From assembly GCA_024401715.1 (NCBI GenBank), contig JAKSKO010000018.1:1-38684 (forward strand): a stretch of DNA of 38,684 bases, in the 5' to 3' direction. A model generated the notes under the pieces. That model was not told the DNA's origin. It did no database searches and was given only the letters and a program-made list of their open reading frames with translations. A program made the translations under genes and the position numbers. The DNA comes from Bacteroidales bacterium (GTDB taxonomy: Bacteria; Bacteroidota; Bacteroidia; Bacteroidales; UBA932). Numbering within the stretch: the first letter of the stretch is position 1; the number at the start of each line of letters is the position of its first letter. Positions 1-8,327 of this stretch are shown one piece after another.

Positions 1-68
1 GCCGTATCCAGTTCCGCGAGATGGCAGCAAACGGGCTTATCCCCGGCGTCAAGAAGGCAAGCTGGTAG
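1..68 (+). CDS. rpsN: 30S ribosomal protein S14, C-terminal end only (partial)
   Basis: Only the last 21 codons and the stop are inside the window; the reading frame begins at base 3 and ends at the TAG at 66-68. The visible tail reads RIQFREMAANGLIPGVKKASW, the conserved C-terminus of uS14, a small-subunit protein of the 30S head. Its position just before rpsH agrees with the standard spc operon order. Because the N-terminal part lies outside, I cannot say whether this is the zinc-binding or zinc-free form. The next gene does not follow immediately: a 184-base gap separates it from rpsH, which is unusual for this operon. Confidence 0.93.
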   Translation, partial: RIQFREMAANGLIPGVKKASW

Positions 69-252
69 TTTTTATGATTTATTATCGGCTCTTTTTACCT
101 TGTTTCCTCAGTCACATAGGTCACTATGCTCCTTCGGAAGAGCGGCAAAAATAGCTCGATAAAAATAATAAAAAGGAAGTATTAACTTATTATTAACAAT
201 ATAGGATATCGGACGCGAAACAGCGTCGAACCTTAAAAAATTTTAAAGAATT
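69..252 (+). promoter_or_regulatory. Structured gap inside the ribosomal operon, candidate leader of rpsH
   Basis: The rest of this operon has gaps of 0 to about 40 bases, apart from about 170 bases between infA and rpsM that hold rpmJ. This gap has 184 bases and no plausible gene. It contains three possible hairpins: CATAG/CTATG with a four-base loop at 115-128, GCTC/GAGC at 128-143 enclosing a C(TTCG)G tetraloop, and GACGC/GCGTC with a six-base loop at 212-227, about 25 bases before the rpsH start. AT-rich sequence lies at 150-210. No perfect -7 box (TAnnTTTG) is present; TACCTTGT near 96 is a weak match. It may hold an internal promoter, a processing site, or a ribosomal protein binding site. 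The function is inferred only from size and structure. Confidence 0.4.
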
Positions 253-648
253 ATGACTGATCCTATTGCAGATTACCTTACAAGGGTGCGCAATGCATAC
301 CTCGCAGGTAAGAAGGTGGTGGAGATTCCCTCATCGAAGATGAAAGAGTCCATCACGAAGATTCTGTGCGAAAAAGGTTACATCCTCAGCTACAAGATAG
401 TTGAAGGCACACCTTGCAACACAATCAAAATCGCTCTCAAGTATCATCCCGCAACGAAGACTGCCGCCATCAAGAGCATTGAGCGCGTCAGCCGTCCGGG
501 TCTTCGCACCTATGCGGACGCAAGCAATCTTCCCCGTGTCCTCAACGGCCTCGGAATTGCCATCCTGTCCACATCCAAGGGCGTTATCACCGACAAGGAA
601 GCAAAAGAGCTCAACGTTGGCGGTGAAGTATTATGCTATGTTTATTAA
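253..648 (+). CDS. rpsH: 30S ribosomal protein S8
   Basis: A 131-residue uS8, the usual length. It opens with MTDPIADYLTRVRNA and ends with the conserved GGEVLCYVY segment, both typical of the family. S8 binds helix 21 of 16S rRNA early in assembly of the 30S central domain, and in E. coli it is also the translational repressor of the spc operon. The ATG at 253 has no Shine-Dalgarno sequence, only an AT-rich stretch. It is the first gene after the structured gap at 69-252, which makes it the natural target of any regulation located there. Confidence 0.97.
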   Translation: MTDPIADYLTRVRNAYLAGKKVVEIPSSKMKESITKILCEKGYILSYKIVEGTPCNTIKIALKYHPATKTAAIKSIERVSRPGLRTYADASNLPRVLNGLGIAILSTSKGVITDKEAKELNVGGEVLCYVY

Positions 649-666
649 CATTTAAAAGAAGTAATA

Positions 667-1224
667 ATGTCACGAATTGGTAAAGCACCTGTAGTCCTTC
701 CCGCCGGCGTCACCTGTACGATTGACGCGGGTGTGGTGAAGGTGAAAGGCCCTCACGGTGAGCTTTCTCAGAAGGTGGATCCTTCCATCACTGTAGCTCT
801 CGAGGGAAATGAGATCAAACTGACACGTCCTACCGATCTTCCCCATCATCGTTCAATGCACGGTCTGTACCGCGCCCTTATCGCCAATATGGTGAAAGGT
901 GTGTCCGAGATGTTCGAGATCAAACAGGAGTTCATCGGTGTCGGTTACAAAGTTGAGGTTCAGGGCCAGATTATCGTAATGTCCCTCGGATTCTCACACG
1001 AAGTACAAATGATGGTTCCTGCAGAAGTTCAGGCAGAAGCACCCGCCGTCAAGAAAGGACAGAACCCTGTTCTTATCCTGAAAAGCTGCGACAAGCAGCT
1101 TGTCGGTCAGGTTGCCGCCAAGATACGTTCTCTGCGCAAACCGGAGCCGTACAAGGGTAAAGGTATCAAGTTTGTCGGCGAGCAGATCCGTCGCAAGGCC
1201 GGCAAGTCAGCAAGTGCTAAATAA
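667..1224 (+). CDS. rplF: 50S ribosomal protein L6
   Basis: A 185-residue uL6, the normal length, beginning [12 protein letters not shown]. The C-terminal half carries the conserved motif [12 protein letters not shown] around residues 157-170, typical of the second L6 domain that contacts the sarcin-ricin loop region of 23S rRNA near the factor-binding site. It lies 18 bases after rpsH and 17 bases before rplR, in the standard spc order. No Shine-Dalgarno sequence precedes the ATG. Confidence 0.97.
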   Translation: MSRIGKAPVVLPAGVTCTIDAGVVKVKGPHGELSQKVDPSITVALEGNEIKLTRPTDLPHHRSMHGLYRALIANMVKGVSEMFEIKQEFIGVGYKVEVQGQIIVMSLGFSHEVQMMVPAEVQAEAPAVKKGQNPVLILKSCDKQLVGQVAAKIRSLRKPEPYKGKGIKFVGEQIRRKAGKSASAK

Positions 1225-1226
1225 TT

Positions 1227-1234
1227 AAGGAGGA
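1227..1234 (+). promoter_or_regulatory. Strong Shine-Dalgarno sequence of rplR
   Basis: AAGGAGGA lies eight bases before the rplR ATG at 1242. Almost all other starts in this window lack such a motif, as expected for Bacteroidota, so this site stands out. Comparable sites precede rpmD and rplO. Confidence 0.7.
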
Positions 1235-1241
1235 CAACGTT

Positions 1242-1604
1242 ATGGCATTGAATAAGATTCAAAGAAGACAAAGAATTCACTACCGTATCCGTAAAGTCGT
1301 TAATGGTACTGCTGAAAGACCCCGTATGGTTGTTTTCCGTAGCAACAAACAGATTTACGTACAGGTAATCGATGACTTGAAGGGCGTTACACTCGTAGCC
1401 GCCGCTTCAAATGACAAGGAACTTGCAGCAACTTGCAAGGGCAAATCCGGTATCGAGGCAGCTGCCATCGTAGGAAAGAAGATTGCTGAGCGCGCTCTTG
1501 CACAGGGCATCACCACAATCTCTTTCGACCGTGGAGGCTATCTCTATCACGGTAGAGTTAAAAGTTTGGCAGACGCTGCCCGTGAGGGTGGTCTAATTTT
1601 CTAG
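1242..1604 (+). CDS. rplR: 50S ribosomal protein L18
   Basis: A 120-residue uL18 with the basic N-terminus ([11 protein letters not shown]) that binds 5S rRNA and the conserved C-terminal stretch [24 protein letters not shown]. It delivers 5S rRNA to the central protuberance of the large subunit together with L5. The start at 1242 is fixed by an unusually good Shine-Dalgarno sequence (AAGGAGGA at 1227-1234). rpsE begins four bases after its stop codon. Confidence 0.97.
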   Translation: MALNKIQRRQRIHYRIRKVVNGTAERPRMVVFRSNKQIYVQVIDDLKGVTLVAAASNDKELAATCKGKSGIEAAAIVGKKIAERALAQGITTISFDRGGYLYHGRVKSLADAAREGGLIF

Positions 1605-1608
1605 GATT

Positions 1609-2127
1609 ATGGCTAATACAAACGTAAACAGAGTAAAATCAACCGATCTGGAGCTTAAAGACAGATTGGTAGCCATCCAGAGGGTTACTAAAGTATCCAA
1701 AGGTGGTCGTCACTTCAGCTTTGCTGCAATTGTAGTAGTTGGTGACGAGAACGGCGTTGTAGGCTATGGTCTTGGTAAAGCCAATGAGGTTACAACTGCT
1801 ATTTCAAAAGGTATTGAGGACGCAAAGAAGAATCTTGTTAAAGTTCCTGTTCTTAACGGTACTATTCCTCACGAGCAGGAGGCAAAATTCGGCGGTGCCC
1901 GCGTATTCATGAAACCAGCTGCTCCCGGTACCGGTGTTAAGGCGGGTGGTGCGATGCGTGCAGTGTTCGAGTCTGTAGGTATCAAGAACGTTCTTGCAAA
2001 ATCAAAAGGTTCTTCCAACCCTCACAACCTTGTGAAGGCTACTGTAGCTGCTCTCGCAGAAATGCGTGACGCATATACTGTTGCAGGTCTTCGCGGTATC
2101 CCAATGAGTAAAGTATTTAACGGCTAG
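1609..2127 (+). CDS. rpsE: 30S ribosomal protein S5
   Basis: A 172-residue uS5 of normal length. The N-terminal double-stranded RNA-binding-like domain contains [16 protein letters not shown] and the hinge glycines near residue 31 where ram and spectinomycin-resistance substitutions map in other bacteria. The C-terminal part contains [25 protein letters not shown]5 sits with S4 at the mRNA entry site and controls decoding accuracy. The start is four bases after the rplR stop, and there is no Shine-Dalgarno sequence, suggesting coupling to rplR translation. Confidence 0.97.
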   Translation: MANTNVNRVKSTDLELKDRLVAIQRVTKVSKGGRHFSFAAIVVVGDENGVVGYGLGKANEVTTAISKGIEDAKKNLVKVPVLNGTIPHEQEAKFGGARVFMKPAAPGTGVKAGGAMRAVFESVGIKNVLAKSKGSSNPHNLVKATVAALAEMRDAYTVAGLRGIPMSKVFNG

Positions 2128-2132
2128 GAGGA
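2125..2132 (+). promoter_or_regulatory. Shine-Dalgarno sequence of rpmD overlapping the rpsE stop
   Basis: TAGGAGGA includes the rpsE stop codon (TAG) and lies nine bases before the rpmD ATG at 2141. A terminating ribosome on rpsE would cover the site, suggesting termination-reinitiation coupling. Confidence 0.65.
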
Positions 2133-2140
2133 TTAAGACT

Positions 2141-2323
2141 ATGGCAAAATACAACATTACATTGGTTCGCAGCAAAAACGGCGCTACAAAACGTCAGATT
2201 GCTAACCTTACATCTCTGGGCTTGCACAAGATGCACCAGACAGTTACAGTTGAATCAACTCCCGTTTCAGAAGGTATGATCGAGAAAGTTCGTCACCTTG
2301 TAGAGATTGTGGAAGTTAAATAA
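2141..2323 (+). CDS. rpmD: 50S ribosomal protein L30
   Basis: A 60-residue uL30, the short bacterial form. It begins MAKYNITLVRSKNGATKRQ, with the conserved TLGLHK-like turn (TSLGLHKMHQTV) in the middle. It is a peripheral large-subunit protein that binds 23S rRNA domain II and is absent from some bacteria, so its presence here is informative but not unusual. It sits between rpsE and rplO as in the canonical spc operon and has a clear GGAGG ribosome binding site. Confidence 0.96.
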   Translation: MAKYNITLVRSKNGATKRQIANLTSLGLHKMHQTVTVESTPVSEGMIEKVRHLVEIVEVK

Positions 2324-2329
2324 GGAGGA
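2321..2329 (+). promoter_or_regulatory. Shine-Dalgarno sequence of rplO overlapping the rpmD stop
   Basis: TAAGGAGGA begins with the rpmD stop codon (TAA at 2321-2323) and lies nine bases before the rplO ATG at 2338. This is the same arrangement as at the rpsE-rpmD junction. Confidence 0.65.
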
Positions 2330-2337
2330 TTAGAATT

Positions 2338-2784
2338 ATGAATCTTAACAATCTTAAACCTGCAAAAGGTTCTCTTGGAAAGGAGAAACGCGTAGGTCGC
2401 GGCGAAGGTTCAGGTCACGGCGGACAGTCTTGCCGTGGTATGAACGGTGCAAAATCACGCTCTGGTTATTCTCAGAAGAAAGGTTTTGAGGGTGGTCAGA
2501 TGCCAATCAACCGTCGTCTTCCTAAATTTGGTTTCAATAACCCTAACCGTGTAGAGTACAAAGGTATCAACGTTGCCACTCTTCAGGATCTCGCAGAGAA
2601 ACTGAATGTTGCTACAGTGGGTATCGAGACACTCCGCCAGGCTGGCTTCATCAGCAAGAATCAGCTTGTGAAGATCCTTGGCAACGGTGAACTTACAGCT
2701 AAACTTGATGTAACCGCCAACGCTTTCTCAAAATCAGCTATCGCCAAGATTGAGGCTGCCGGTGGCAAAATTACAGTTGAATAA
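2338..2784 (+). CDS. rplO: 50S ribosomal protein L15
   Basis: A 148-residue uL15. The N-terminal third is the glycine- and arginine-rich extension that threads into 23S rRNA (GRGEGSGHGGQSCRGMNGAKSR is shortened here to the pattern GxGxGGxxxRG around residues 21-42), followed by the globular C-terminal domain. L15 is a late assembly protein of the 50S subunit. Its TAA overlaps the secY ATG by one base (TAATG at 2782-2786), so the two are probably translationally coupled. Confidence 0.97.
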   Translation: MNLNNLKPAKGSLGKEKRVGRGEGSGHGGQSCRGMNGAKSRSGYSQKKGFEGGQMPINRRLPKFGFNNPNRVEYKGINVATLQDLAEKLNVATVGIETLRQAGFISKNQLVKILGNGELTAKLDVTANAFSKSAIAKIEAAGGKITVE

Positions 2785-4130
2785 TGAAAAAATTCATCGA
2801 AACAATCAAGAATATCTGGAAGATTGATGAGCTTCGCCAGAGAATAGGTTACACCCTTCTTCTGGTGCTCGTGTATCGTCTGGGCAGTTTCATCGTACTG
2901 CCCGGCATCGATGCATCCATGCTTGCAACTTCACAGCTGAAACAGACAGCTTCCGAGGGTCTTGTTGGCCTGTTGGATATGTTCTCCGGCGGTGCGTTCG
3001 GCAATGCTTCAATCTTTGCACTTGGTGTGATGCCATACATCTCGGCATCCATCGTAGTCCAGCTCCTTGGTATGTTCGTTCCTTACTTCCGCAAACTTCA
3101 GCTTGAAGGCGAGAGTGGTCGTAGAAAAATGAACCAGATTACCAGGTATCTAACTATCTTGATCATTGCTATCCAGGGTCCTGCATACGTTGCAGCTCTT
3201 CACAACCAGATTCCTGCAGAGGCATTTGTTGCTGTGAACAGCCTTGGCTGGTCTAATTTCATGTTCAACCTTACTTCCACCCTTATCCTTCTCGGTGGTA
3301 CCATGTTCGTGATGTGGCTTGGTGAGCGTATCACAGACCGCGGTATCGGTAACGGTATCTCAATCATCATCATGGTTGGTATCATCGCACGTCTTCCATT
3401 TGCCCTGCTTGCAGAGCTTCAGAGCAAATTCGTAGGCGGTGGCGTGGGTGGCCCTATCGTATTTATCGTGGAGCTTGTAATGCTGTTCTTCGTATTCATT
3501 GCGGCAATCGCAATCGTACAGGCAGTTCGCAAAGTTCCGGTACAGTATGCCAAGAGAGTTGTCGGCAACAAGCAGTACGGCGGCGTTCGCCAGTATCTGC
3601 CTTTGAAGATCAATGCGGCTGGCGTTATGCCTATCATCTTTGCCCAGGCACTGATGCTGTTCCCGCTCATCTTCAGCCAGTTCGACAGTACTCGTGGTCT
3701 TGCAGCAACTTTCAGTGACTACACCGGTGTCTGGTACAACCTTGTATTCGGCCTTCTCGTAGTTGCCTTCACTTACTTCTATACATCTGTTACCGTTAAC
3801 CCTAACATGATGGCAGAGGAGATGAAGAAAAATGGTGGTTTCATTCCAGGTGTTAAACCGGGTAAGGCTACTGCAGCATATCTTGACGATGTAATGGATC
3901 GCGTAACCCTTCCGGGCTCTATCGCTCTTGCAATCATCGCCATCCTTCCTGCAATTGCAATCCTCTTCGGTGTAAACAACCGCTTCGCAAGCTTCTATGG
4001 TGGTACTTCCCTCCTTATCCTTGTGGGTGTTGTTCTGGATACTCTCCAGCAGATTGAGAGCCAGCTGTTGATGCGTCATTACGACGGATTGATGAAAACA
4101 GGACGTCTGAAAGGCCGTTCTGGTATGTAA
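2784..4130 (+). CDS. secY: Protein translocase subunit SecY
   Basis: A 448-residue integral membrane protein with the ten hydrophobic segments expected of the SecYEG channel. The first segment lies near residues 20-40, followed by the plug-region stretch GLLDMFSGGAFGNASIFALG and the signature MPYISASIVVQLL. The cytoplasmic loops contain KRVVGNKQYGGVRQYLPLKIN, which contacts SecA or the ribosome, and the C-terminus ends in a basic tail (MKTGRLKGRSGM). It carries out export and membrane insertion of proteins at the inner membrane. The gene starts on the last base of the rplO stop and sits in its universal position before map. Confidence 0.97.
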   Translation: MKKFIETIKNIWKIDELRQRIGYTLLLVLVYRLGSFIVLPGIDASMLATSQLKQTASEGLVGLLDMFSGGAFGNASIFALGVMPYISASIVVQLLGMFVPYFRKLQLEGESGRRKMNQITRYLTILIIAIQGPAYVAALHNQIPAEAFVAVNSLGWSNFMFNLTSTLILLGGTMFVMWLGERITDRGIGNGISIIIMVGIIARLPFALLAELQSKFVGGGVGGPIVFIVELVMLFFVFIAAIAIVQAVRKVPVQYAKRVVGNKQYGGVRQYLPLKINAAGVMPIIFAQALMLFPLIFSQFDSTRGLAATFSDYTGVWYNLVFGLLVVAFTYFYTSVTVNPNMMAEEMKKNGGFIPGVKPGKATAAYLDDVMDRVTLPGSIALAIIAILPAIAILFGVNNRFASFYGGTSLLILVGVVLDTLQQIESQLLMRHYDGLMKTGRLKGRSGM

Positions 4131-4155
4131 TTGACTTCTTAAAGATCTTTGATAG

Positions 4156-4929
4156 ATGGTTAAACCAAAAACCGAGGAAGAGATTGCACTGCTTAAGGAA
4201 AATGGCATTCTCGTTTCAAAAACCCTTGCAGTGGTTGGTCGTGCAGTGGCACCTGGTGTGACAACTAAACAGTTGAATAGGCTTGCCGAGACCTTCATCC
4301 GTGACAACGGGGCAATTCCATCTTTTCTTGGTTATGACGGTTTTCCCGCAGCTTTGTGCATGTCTGTGAACGATACAGTTGTTCACGGTTTCCCTTCAGA
4401 CGTAGTTCTGAAAGAGGGTGACATCGTATCGGTGGACTGCGGTACGCTGTATAAAGGTTACAATGGTGATTCAGCATACACCTTTCCTGTAGGAGAGGTG
4501 GATGCCGAAACCGCCAGACTTCTTGCAGTTACCAAAGAGTCCCTTTACAAAGGCATTGCCGCTGCTGTGGACGGAGGCCGTACAGGAGACATCGGACACG
4601 CGGTGCAAACGTATTGCGAGGCTGCCGGTTTTTCCGTTGTCCGAGAGTTGGAAGGACACGGAATAGGAAAGCAGATGCACGAGGTTCCCGGAGTGCCGAA
4701 TTTCGGCAAACAGGGAAGGGGTGCAAGGCTTACCAACGGCATGACAATTTGTATTGAGCCTATGATCAACGCGGGAACCAGAGGCGTATATCTTGCCAAC
4801 AACGGCTGGGAGGTGCGCACTGCAGACCGCAGGAAATCCGCTCACTACGAGCTTACGGTTGTTGTCAGAAAAGGTGCCCCTGAGTTACTGTCTACCTTTG
4901 ATTATATTGAAGGAAAAGTTGAATTTTAA
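4156..4929 (+). CDS. map: Methionine aminopeptidase, type I
   Basis: A 257-residue type I methionine aminopeptidase, which removes the initiator Met from nascent proteins. The five metal ligands are all visible: D94 and D105 in VDCGTLYKGYNGDSAYTF, H168 in GHGIGKQMHEVP, E201 in CIEPMIN, and E232 in YELTVVV; H78 in VVHGFP matches the substrate-contacting His. There is no N-terminal SH3-like extension, so it is the type Ia form. It lies between secY and infA in the ribosomal operon, a placement common in Bacteroidota and Gram-positive bacteria, tying processing capacity to ribosome synthesis. Confidence 0.96.
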   Translation: MVKPKTEEEIALLKENGILVSKTLAVVGRAVAPGVTTKQLNRLAETFIRDNGAIPSFLGYDGFPAALCMSVNDTVVHGFPSDVVLKEGDIVSVDCGTLYKGYNGDSAYTFPVGEVDAETARLLAVTKESLYKGIAAAVDGGRTGDIGHAVQTYCEAAGFSVVRELEGHGIGKQMHEVPGVPNFGKQGRGARLTNGMTICIEPMINAGTRGVYLANNGWEVRTADRRKSAHYELTVVVRKGAPELLSTFDYIEGKVEF

Positions 4930-4938
4930 AGTGAATTT

Positions 4939-5157
4939 ATGTCAAAACAAACTGCAATCGAACAGGAAGGAGTAATTGTTGAGACCCTCCCTAATGCGAT
5001 GTTCAAAGTTGAATTGGAGAATGGTCACGTCATCCTGGCTCATATTTCAGGCAAGATGAGAATGAATTACATCAAAATCCTTCCGGGAGATAAAGTGAAA
5101 GTTGAGATTTCACCTTACGATTTGACCAAAGGAAGAATTTCTTTCAGATACAAATAA
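4939..5157 (+). CDS. infA: Translation initiation factor IF-1
   Basis: A 72-residue S1-like OB-fold protein with the standard IF-1 sequence features: the start [13 protein letters not shown], the middle [27 protein letters not shown], and the end [11 protein letters not shown]-1 occupies the A site of the 30S subunit during initiation with IF-2 and IF-3. The family length is 71-73 residues, which confirms the ATG at 4939, nine bases after the map stop. rpmJ follows after 12 bases. Confidence 0.97.
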   Translation: MSKQTAIEQEGVIVETLPNAMFKVELENGHVILAHISGKMRMNYIKILPGDKVKVEISPYDLTKGRISFRYK

Positions 5158-5169
5158 AAAACAGATATT

Positions 5170-5286
5170 ATGAAAGTAAAAGCATCCATCAAAAAGCGCA
5201 GCGAGGACTGCAAAATCGTAAAGCGTAAAGGTCGTCTTTATGTTATTTGCAAAAAGAACCCTAAGTTCAAAATGCGCCAAGGATAA
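5170..5286 (+). CDS. rpmJ: 50S ribosomal protein L36
   Basis: A 38-codon gene. It starts with ATG at 5170, reads [19 protein letters not shown] and ends NPKFKMRQG before a TAA, the full bL36 length. The classical zinc ribbon uses Cys11, Cys14, Cys27 and His33; here positions 11 and 33 are Ser and Phe while Cys14 and Cys27 remain, so the zinc site is at best incomplete. Related Bacteroidota L36 proteins are often of this zinc-poor type. The position between infA and rpsM is canonical. Confidence 0.95.
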   Translation: MKVKASIKKRSEDCKIVKRKGRLYVICKKNPKFKMRQG

Positions 5287-5323
5287 ACCCTAATTTGTTA
5301 ACTATTAAAAGTAAAGAATAATT

Positions 5324-5701
<378 letters not shown>

Positions 5702-5713
5702 CGTAGATGAATT

Positions 5714-6103
5714 ATGGCAAAGAAAACCACAACAACTAAGAAAAGAGTCGTTAAAGTTGAAGCTTATGGCCAGGCCCATATTTCATCAACTTTCAACAAC
5801 GTCATCATTACTCTTACAAATGCCACTGGTCAGGTTATCAGCTGGTCATCTGCAGGTAAGAGCGGTTTCCGCGGTTCTAAGAAGAATACTCCTTATGCTG
5901 CTCAGGTTGCCGCTGCCGATGCTGCAAAGACAGCTTACGATCTTGGTCTTCGTAAAGTAAAAGCATATGTTAAAGGCCCGGGTGCAGGCCGTGAGTCTGC
6001 AATCCGCACAATCCATGGTGCAGGTATCGAGGTTACAGAGATCATCGATGTAACTCCAATGCCACACAATGGTTGCCGTCCAAAAGGCCGTCGTAAAGTT
6101 TAA
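5714..6103 (+). CDS. rpsK: 30S ribosomal protein S11
   Basis: A 129-residue uS11 of normal length with the conserved core [19 protein letters not shown] and [21 protein letters not shown], and the C-terminal [17 protein letters not shown]. It lies on the 30S platform near the E-site codon. The initial [12 protein letters not shown] is a short basic extension typical of Bacteroidota. It starts 12 bases after rpsM. Confidence 0.97.
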   Translation: MAKKTTTTKKRVVKVEAYGQAHISSTFNNVIITLTNATGQVISWSSAGKSGFRGSKKNTPYAAQVAAADAAKTAYDLGLRKVKAYVKGPGAGRESAIRTIHGAGIEVTEIIDVTPMPHNGCRPKGRRKV

Positions 6104-6124
6104 TCGTTTAATTTTTGAATAATT

Positions 6125-6727
6125 ATGGCAAGATATACAGGCCCAACTTCCAAAATTGCACGTAAATTTGGCGAGCCAATCTTCGGACCAGATAAGTACC
6201 TTGAAAAGAGAAATTATCCTCCGGGACAGCATGGCCTCGCAAAGAAGCGCAAAAAACAGTCTGAGTATGGTACTCAGCTTCGTGAGAAACAGAAAGTAAA
6301 ATATACTTACGGTGTGCTGGAGCGTCAGTTCCGTAACACTTATGCACGCGCTGCCCGCATGAAAGGTCAGACAGGTGAGAACCTTCTTTTCCTTCTTGAG
6401 AGCCGTCTGGACAACATCGTATACCGTATGGGTGTTGCTCCTACACGTGCCGCTGCACGTCAGCTTGTTTCTCACTGCCACATCACTTTGAACGGTGCAG
6501 TATGCAACATCCCTTCAACTCACGTTAAAGCAGGTGATGTTATCGCAGTACGCGAGCGCTCAAAGAGCTTGGAGGTTATCACTTCTGCAGTTGCTGCAGC
6601 AAAGAAATACTCTTGGATAGAGTTTGACGCAAAAGCTCTTTGCGGCAAATATCTCAACGTCCCTGTACGCGCAGAGATTCCAGAGGCTATCAACGAGCAG
6701 CTTATCGTCGAATTGTACTCTAAGTAG
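6125..6727 (+). CDS. rpsD: 30S ribosomal protein S4
   Basis: A 200-residue uS4 that starts [22 protein letters not shown]. The N-terminal zinc-binding Cys cluster of some S4 proteins is missing, so this is the zinc-free type. The S4 RNA-binding domain follows around residues 92-150 ([31 protein letters not shown]). S4 nucleates 30S assembly and, in E. coli, represses the alpha operon. It is placed between rpsK and rpoA as usual. Confidence 0.97.
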   Translation: MARYTGPTSKIARKFGEPIFGPDKYLEKRNYPPGQHGLAKKRKKQSEYGTQLREKQKVKYTYGVLERQFRNTYARAARMKGQTGENLLFLLESRLDNIVYRMGVAPTRAAARQLVSHCHITLNGAVCNIPSTHVKAGDVIAVRERSKSLEVITSAVAAAKKYSWIEFDAKALCGKYLNVPVRAEIPEAINEQLIVELYSK

Positions 6728-6748
6728 TAATTTAACACCAGATATAAT

Positions 6749-7756
6749 ATGGCAATCTTATCATTTCAGAAACCTGACAAGCTGATAATGCTTGAGAGCA
6801 CCGGCAACACCGGACGTTTCGAGCTCCGTCCTCTGGAGCCCGGCTACGCCCAGACTCTCGGTAACTCTCTTCGCCGTATCCTGCTGTCATCTTTGGAGGG
6901 TTTTGCCATTTCTTCAATCAAAATCGCCGGTGTGGATCAGGAGTTCCAGAACATCCCTGGCGTTATTGAGGGAATGCAGGACATCATCCTCAATCTAAAA
7001 CAGGTACGTCTGCAGAGAATGGTGGAGAGCACCGACACTGAGACTGCTAAAATCACCGTAAGCGGTAAGACAGAATTTACTGCCGAGGAAATCTCAAAAG
7101 GATTGTCTTCATTCAAGGTGTTGAACCCAGAGCTTCACATCTGTTCACTGGAACCATCAGTCAAGTTCGAAATCGAGCTTACAATCACCAAAGGCCGCGG
7201 CTTTGTTGCTGCCGACGAGCAGAGGGACGAGAACACAGCAATAGGCACTATCCCTGTTGACGCAATCTACACCCCTATCGTTAACGTGAACTGGATCCAG
7301 GACAACTGGCGTGTGGAGCAGAAAACCGACTACGAGAAGCTTACAATGGAGATCACAACCGATGGTTCAATCTCTCCATTGAACGCTCTCCAGGAGGCTG
7401 CCGGAATTCTTATCTACCACTTCAAACTTTTCGCTGACGAGAAGAAACTCACTCTTGAGGCTCCGTTCGAGTCTGAGAGAGAGGAACTGGACGAGGAGGC
7501 ACTCCGCATGAGGAATCTCCTTCTCACCAAACTTTCCGACATGGGTCTCAGCGTACGTGCATACAACTGTCTCAAGGCAGCAGATATCGACACATTCGCA
7601 GACCTTGTATCTTACAGCCGCACAGAGCTTATGAAGTTCCGTAACTTCGGCCGTAAGTCACTCAGCGAGATTGATGCCCTGGTAGAGAGAATGAAACTCT
7701 CCTTCGGTATGGATGTCACCAAGTATAATATTGACACTAAGAAAAAGGCTAATTAA
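6749..7756 (+). CDS. rpoA: DNA-directed RNA polymerase subunit alpha
   Basis: A 335-residue RpoA. The N-terminal dimerisation domain (about 1-230) contains [26 protein letters not shown], the alpha-motif that nucleates the enzyme. The C-terminal domain (about 250-320) contains [16 protein letters not shown] and the helix-hairpin-helix segment [12 protein letters not shown], which binds UP-element DNA and activators. Length and domain order are normal. It starts 21 bases after rpsD, and rplQ begins two bases after its stop. Confidence 0.98.
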   Translation: MAILSFQKPDKLIMLESTGNTGRFELRPLEPGYAQTLGNSLRRILLSSLEGFAISSIKIAGVDQEFQNIPGVIEGMQDIILNLKQVRLQRMVESTDTETAKITVSGKTEFTAEEISKGLSSFKVLNPELHICSLEPSVKFEIELTITKGRGFVAADEQRDENTAIGTIPVDAIYTPIVNVNWIQDNWRVEQKTDYEKLTMEITTDGSISPLNALQEAAGILIYHFKLFADEKKLTLEAPFESEREELDEEALRMRNLLLTKLSDMGLSVRAYNCLKAADIDTFADLVSYSRTELMKFRNFGRKSLSEIDALVERMKLSFGMDVTKYNIDTKKKAN

Positions 7757-7758
7757 TT

Positions 7759-8238
7759 ATGAGACATAATAAATCATTCAACCACCTCGGCCGTCAGAGC
7801 GGACACCGCAAGGCTATGCTTGCAAACATGGCGTGCTCTCTTATCCAGCACAAGAGGATTCAGACAACTGTTGCCAAGGCTAAAGCCCTCCAGCAGTATG
7901 TAGAGCCTATCGTGACAAAGAGTAAAGAGGATACAACTGCATCACGCCGTTGCGTGTTCAGCTACCTTAAGAACAAGGAGGCTGTTGCAGAGCTTTTCCG
8001 CACAATCGCTCCTAAGATTGAGAACCGTCCAGGCGGATACACCCGCGTTCTTCACACTGGCTTCCGTCAGGGTGACGGCTCTGAGATGGCTCTTATCGAG
8101 TTCGTAGATTTCAACGAGGCAGCTCTTGCTTCAGCAGCTCCAAAGGCAGCTAAGAAGACTACCCGTCGTTCTACAAAGAAGGCAGCTGAGGCACCTGCAG
8201 CAGAGGCTCCAGCAGCTGAAGAGGCAAAAGCAGAGTAA
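7759..8238 (+). CDS. rplQ: 50S ribosomal protein L17
   Basis: A 159-residue bL17, longer than the roughly 120 residues of E. coli L17. The core (1-120) starts [21 protein letters not shown] and is well conserved. The last 35 residues are a low-complexity Ala/Lys/Glu-rich tail ([22 protein letters not shown]), an extension seen in many Bacteroidota L17 proteins. It is the last gene of the operon and is followed by a strong intrinsic terminator at 8263-8294. Confidence 0.96.
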   Translation: MRHNKSFNHLGRQSGHRKAMLANMACSLIQHKRIQTTVAKAKALQQYVEPIVTKSKEDTTASRRCVFSYLKNKEAVAELFRTIAPKIENRPGGYTRVLHTGFRQGDGSEMALIEFVDFNEAALASAAPKAAKKTTRRSTKKAAEAPAAEAPAAEEAKAE

Positions 8239-8262
8239 TTCCTGCCCTCTTCAACACAAAAG

Positions 8263-8294
8263 ATTGCCGCTTCAGACGAAGTGGCAATTTTTTT
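8263..8294 (+). terminator. Intrinsic terminator of the ribosomal operon
   Basis: The arms ATTGCCGCTTC and GAAGTGGCAAT form a stem with an AGAC loop, followed by seven T residues. It lies 24 bases after rplQ and closes the spc/alpha operon. The -7 box of the next gene begins two bases after the T-run. Confidence 0.9.
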
Positions 8295-8296
8295 AT

Positions 8297-8304
8297 TATA
8301 TTTG
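8297..8304 (+). promoter_or_regulatory. Promoter -7 box for the coiled-coil protein gene
   Basis: TATATTTG is a perfect match to the Bacteroidota -7 consensus TAnnTTTG, 24 bases before the ATG at 8328. No clear -33 TTTG is seen at the usual distance, because that region is the terminator stem. Confidence 0.6.
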
Positions 8305-8327
8305 TACATATTGATAAAAGAAATCAT

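Noticed and set aside
3360-4307. 315-codon open frame on the minus strand across secY and the start of map
   Set aside because: It is antisense to a clearly coding and highly conserved gene pair, has a composition rich in Cys, His and Asn typical of shadow frames, and matches no family by eye.
8120-8235. Alanine-lysine repeats in the rplQ tail as a possible tandem repeat or recombination site
   Set aside because: It is a low-complexity protein extension common in Bacteroidota L17 with no exact DNA repeat unit.
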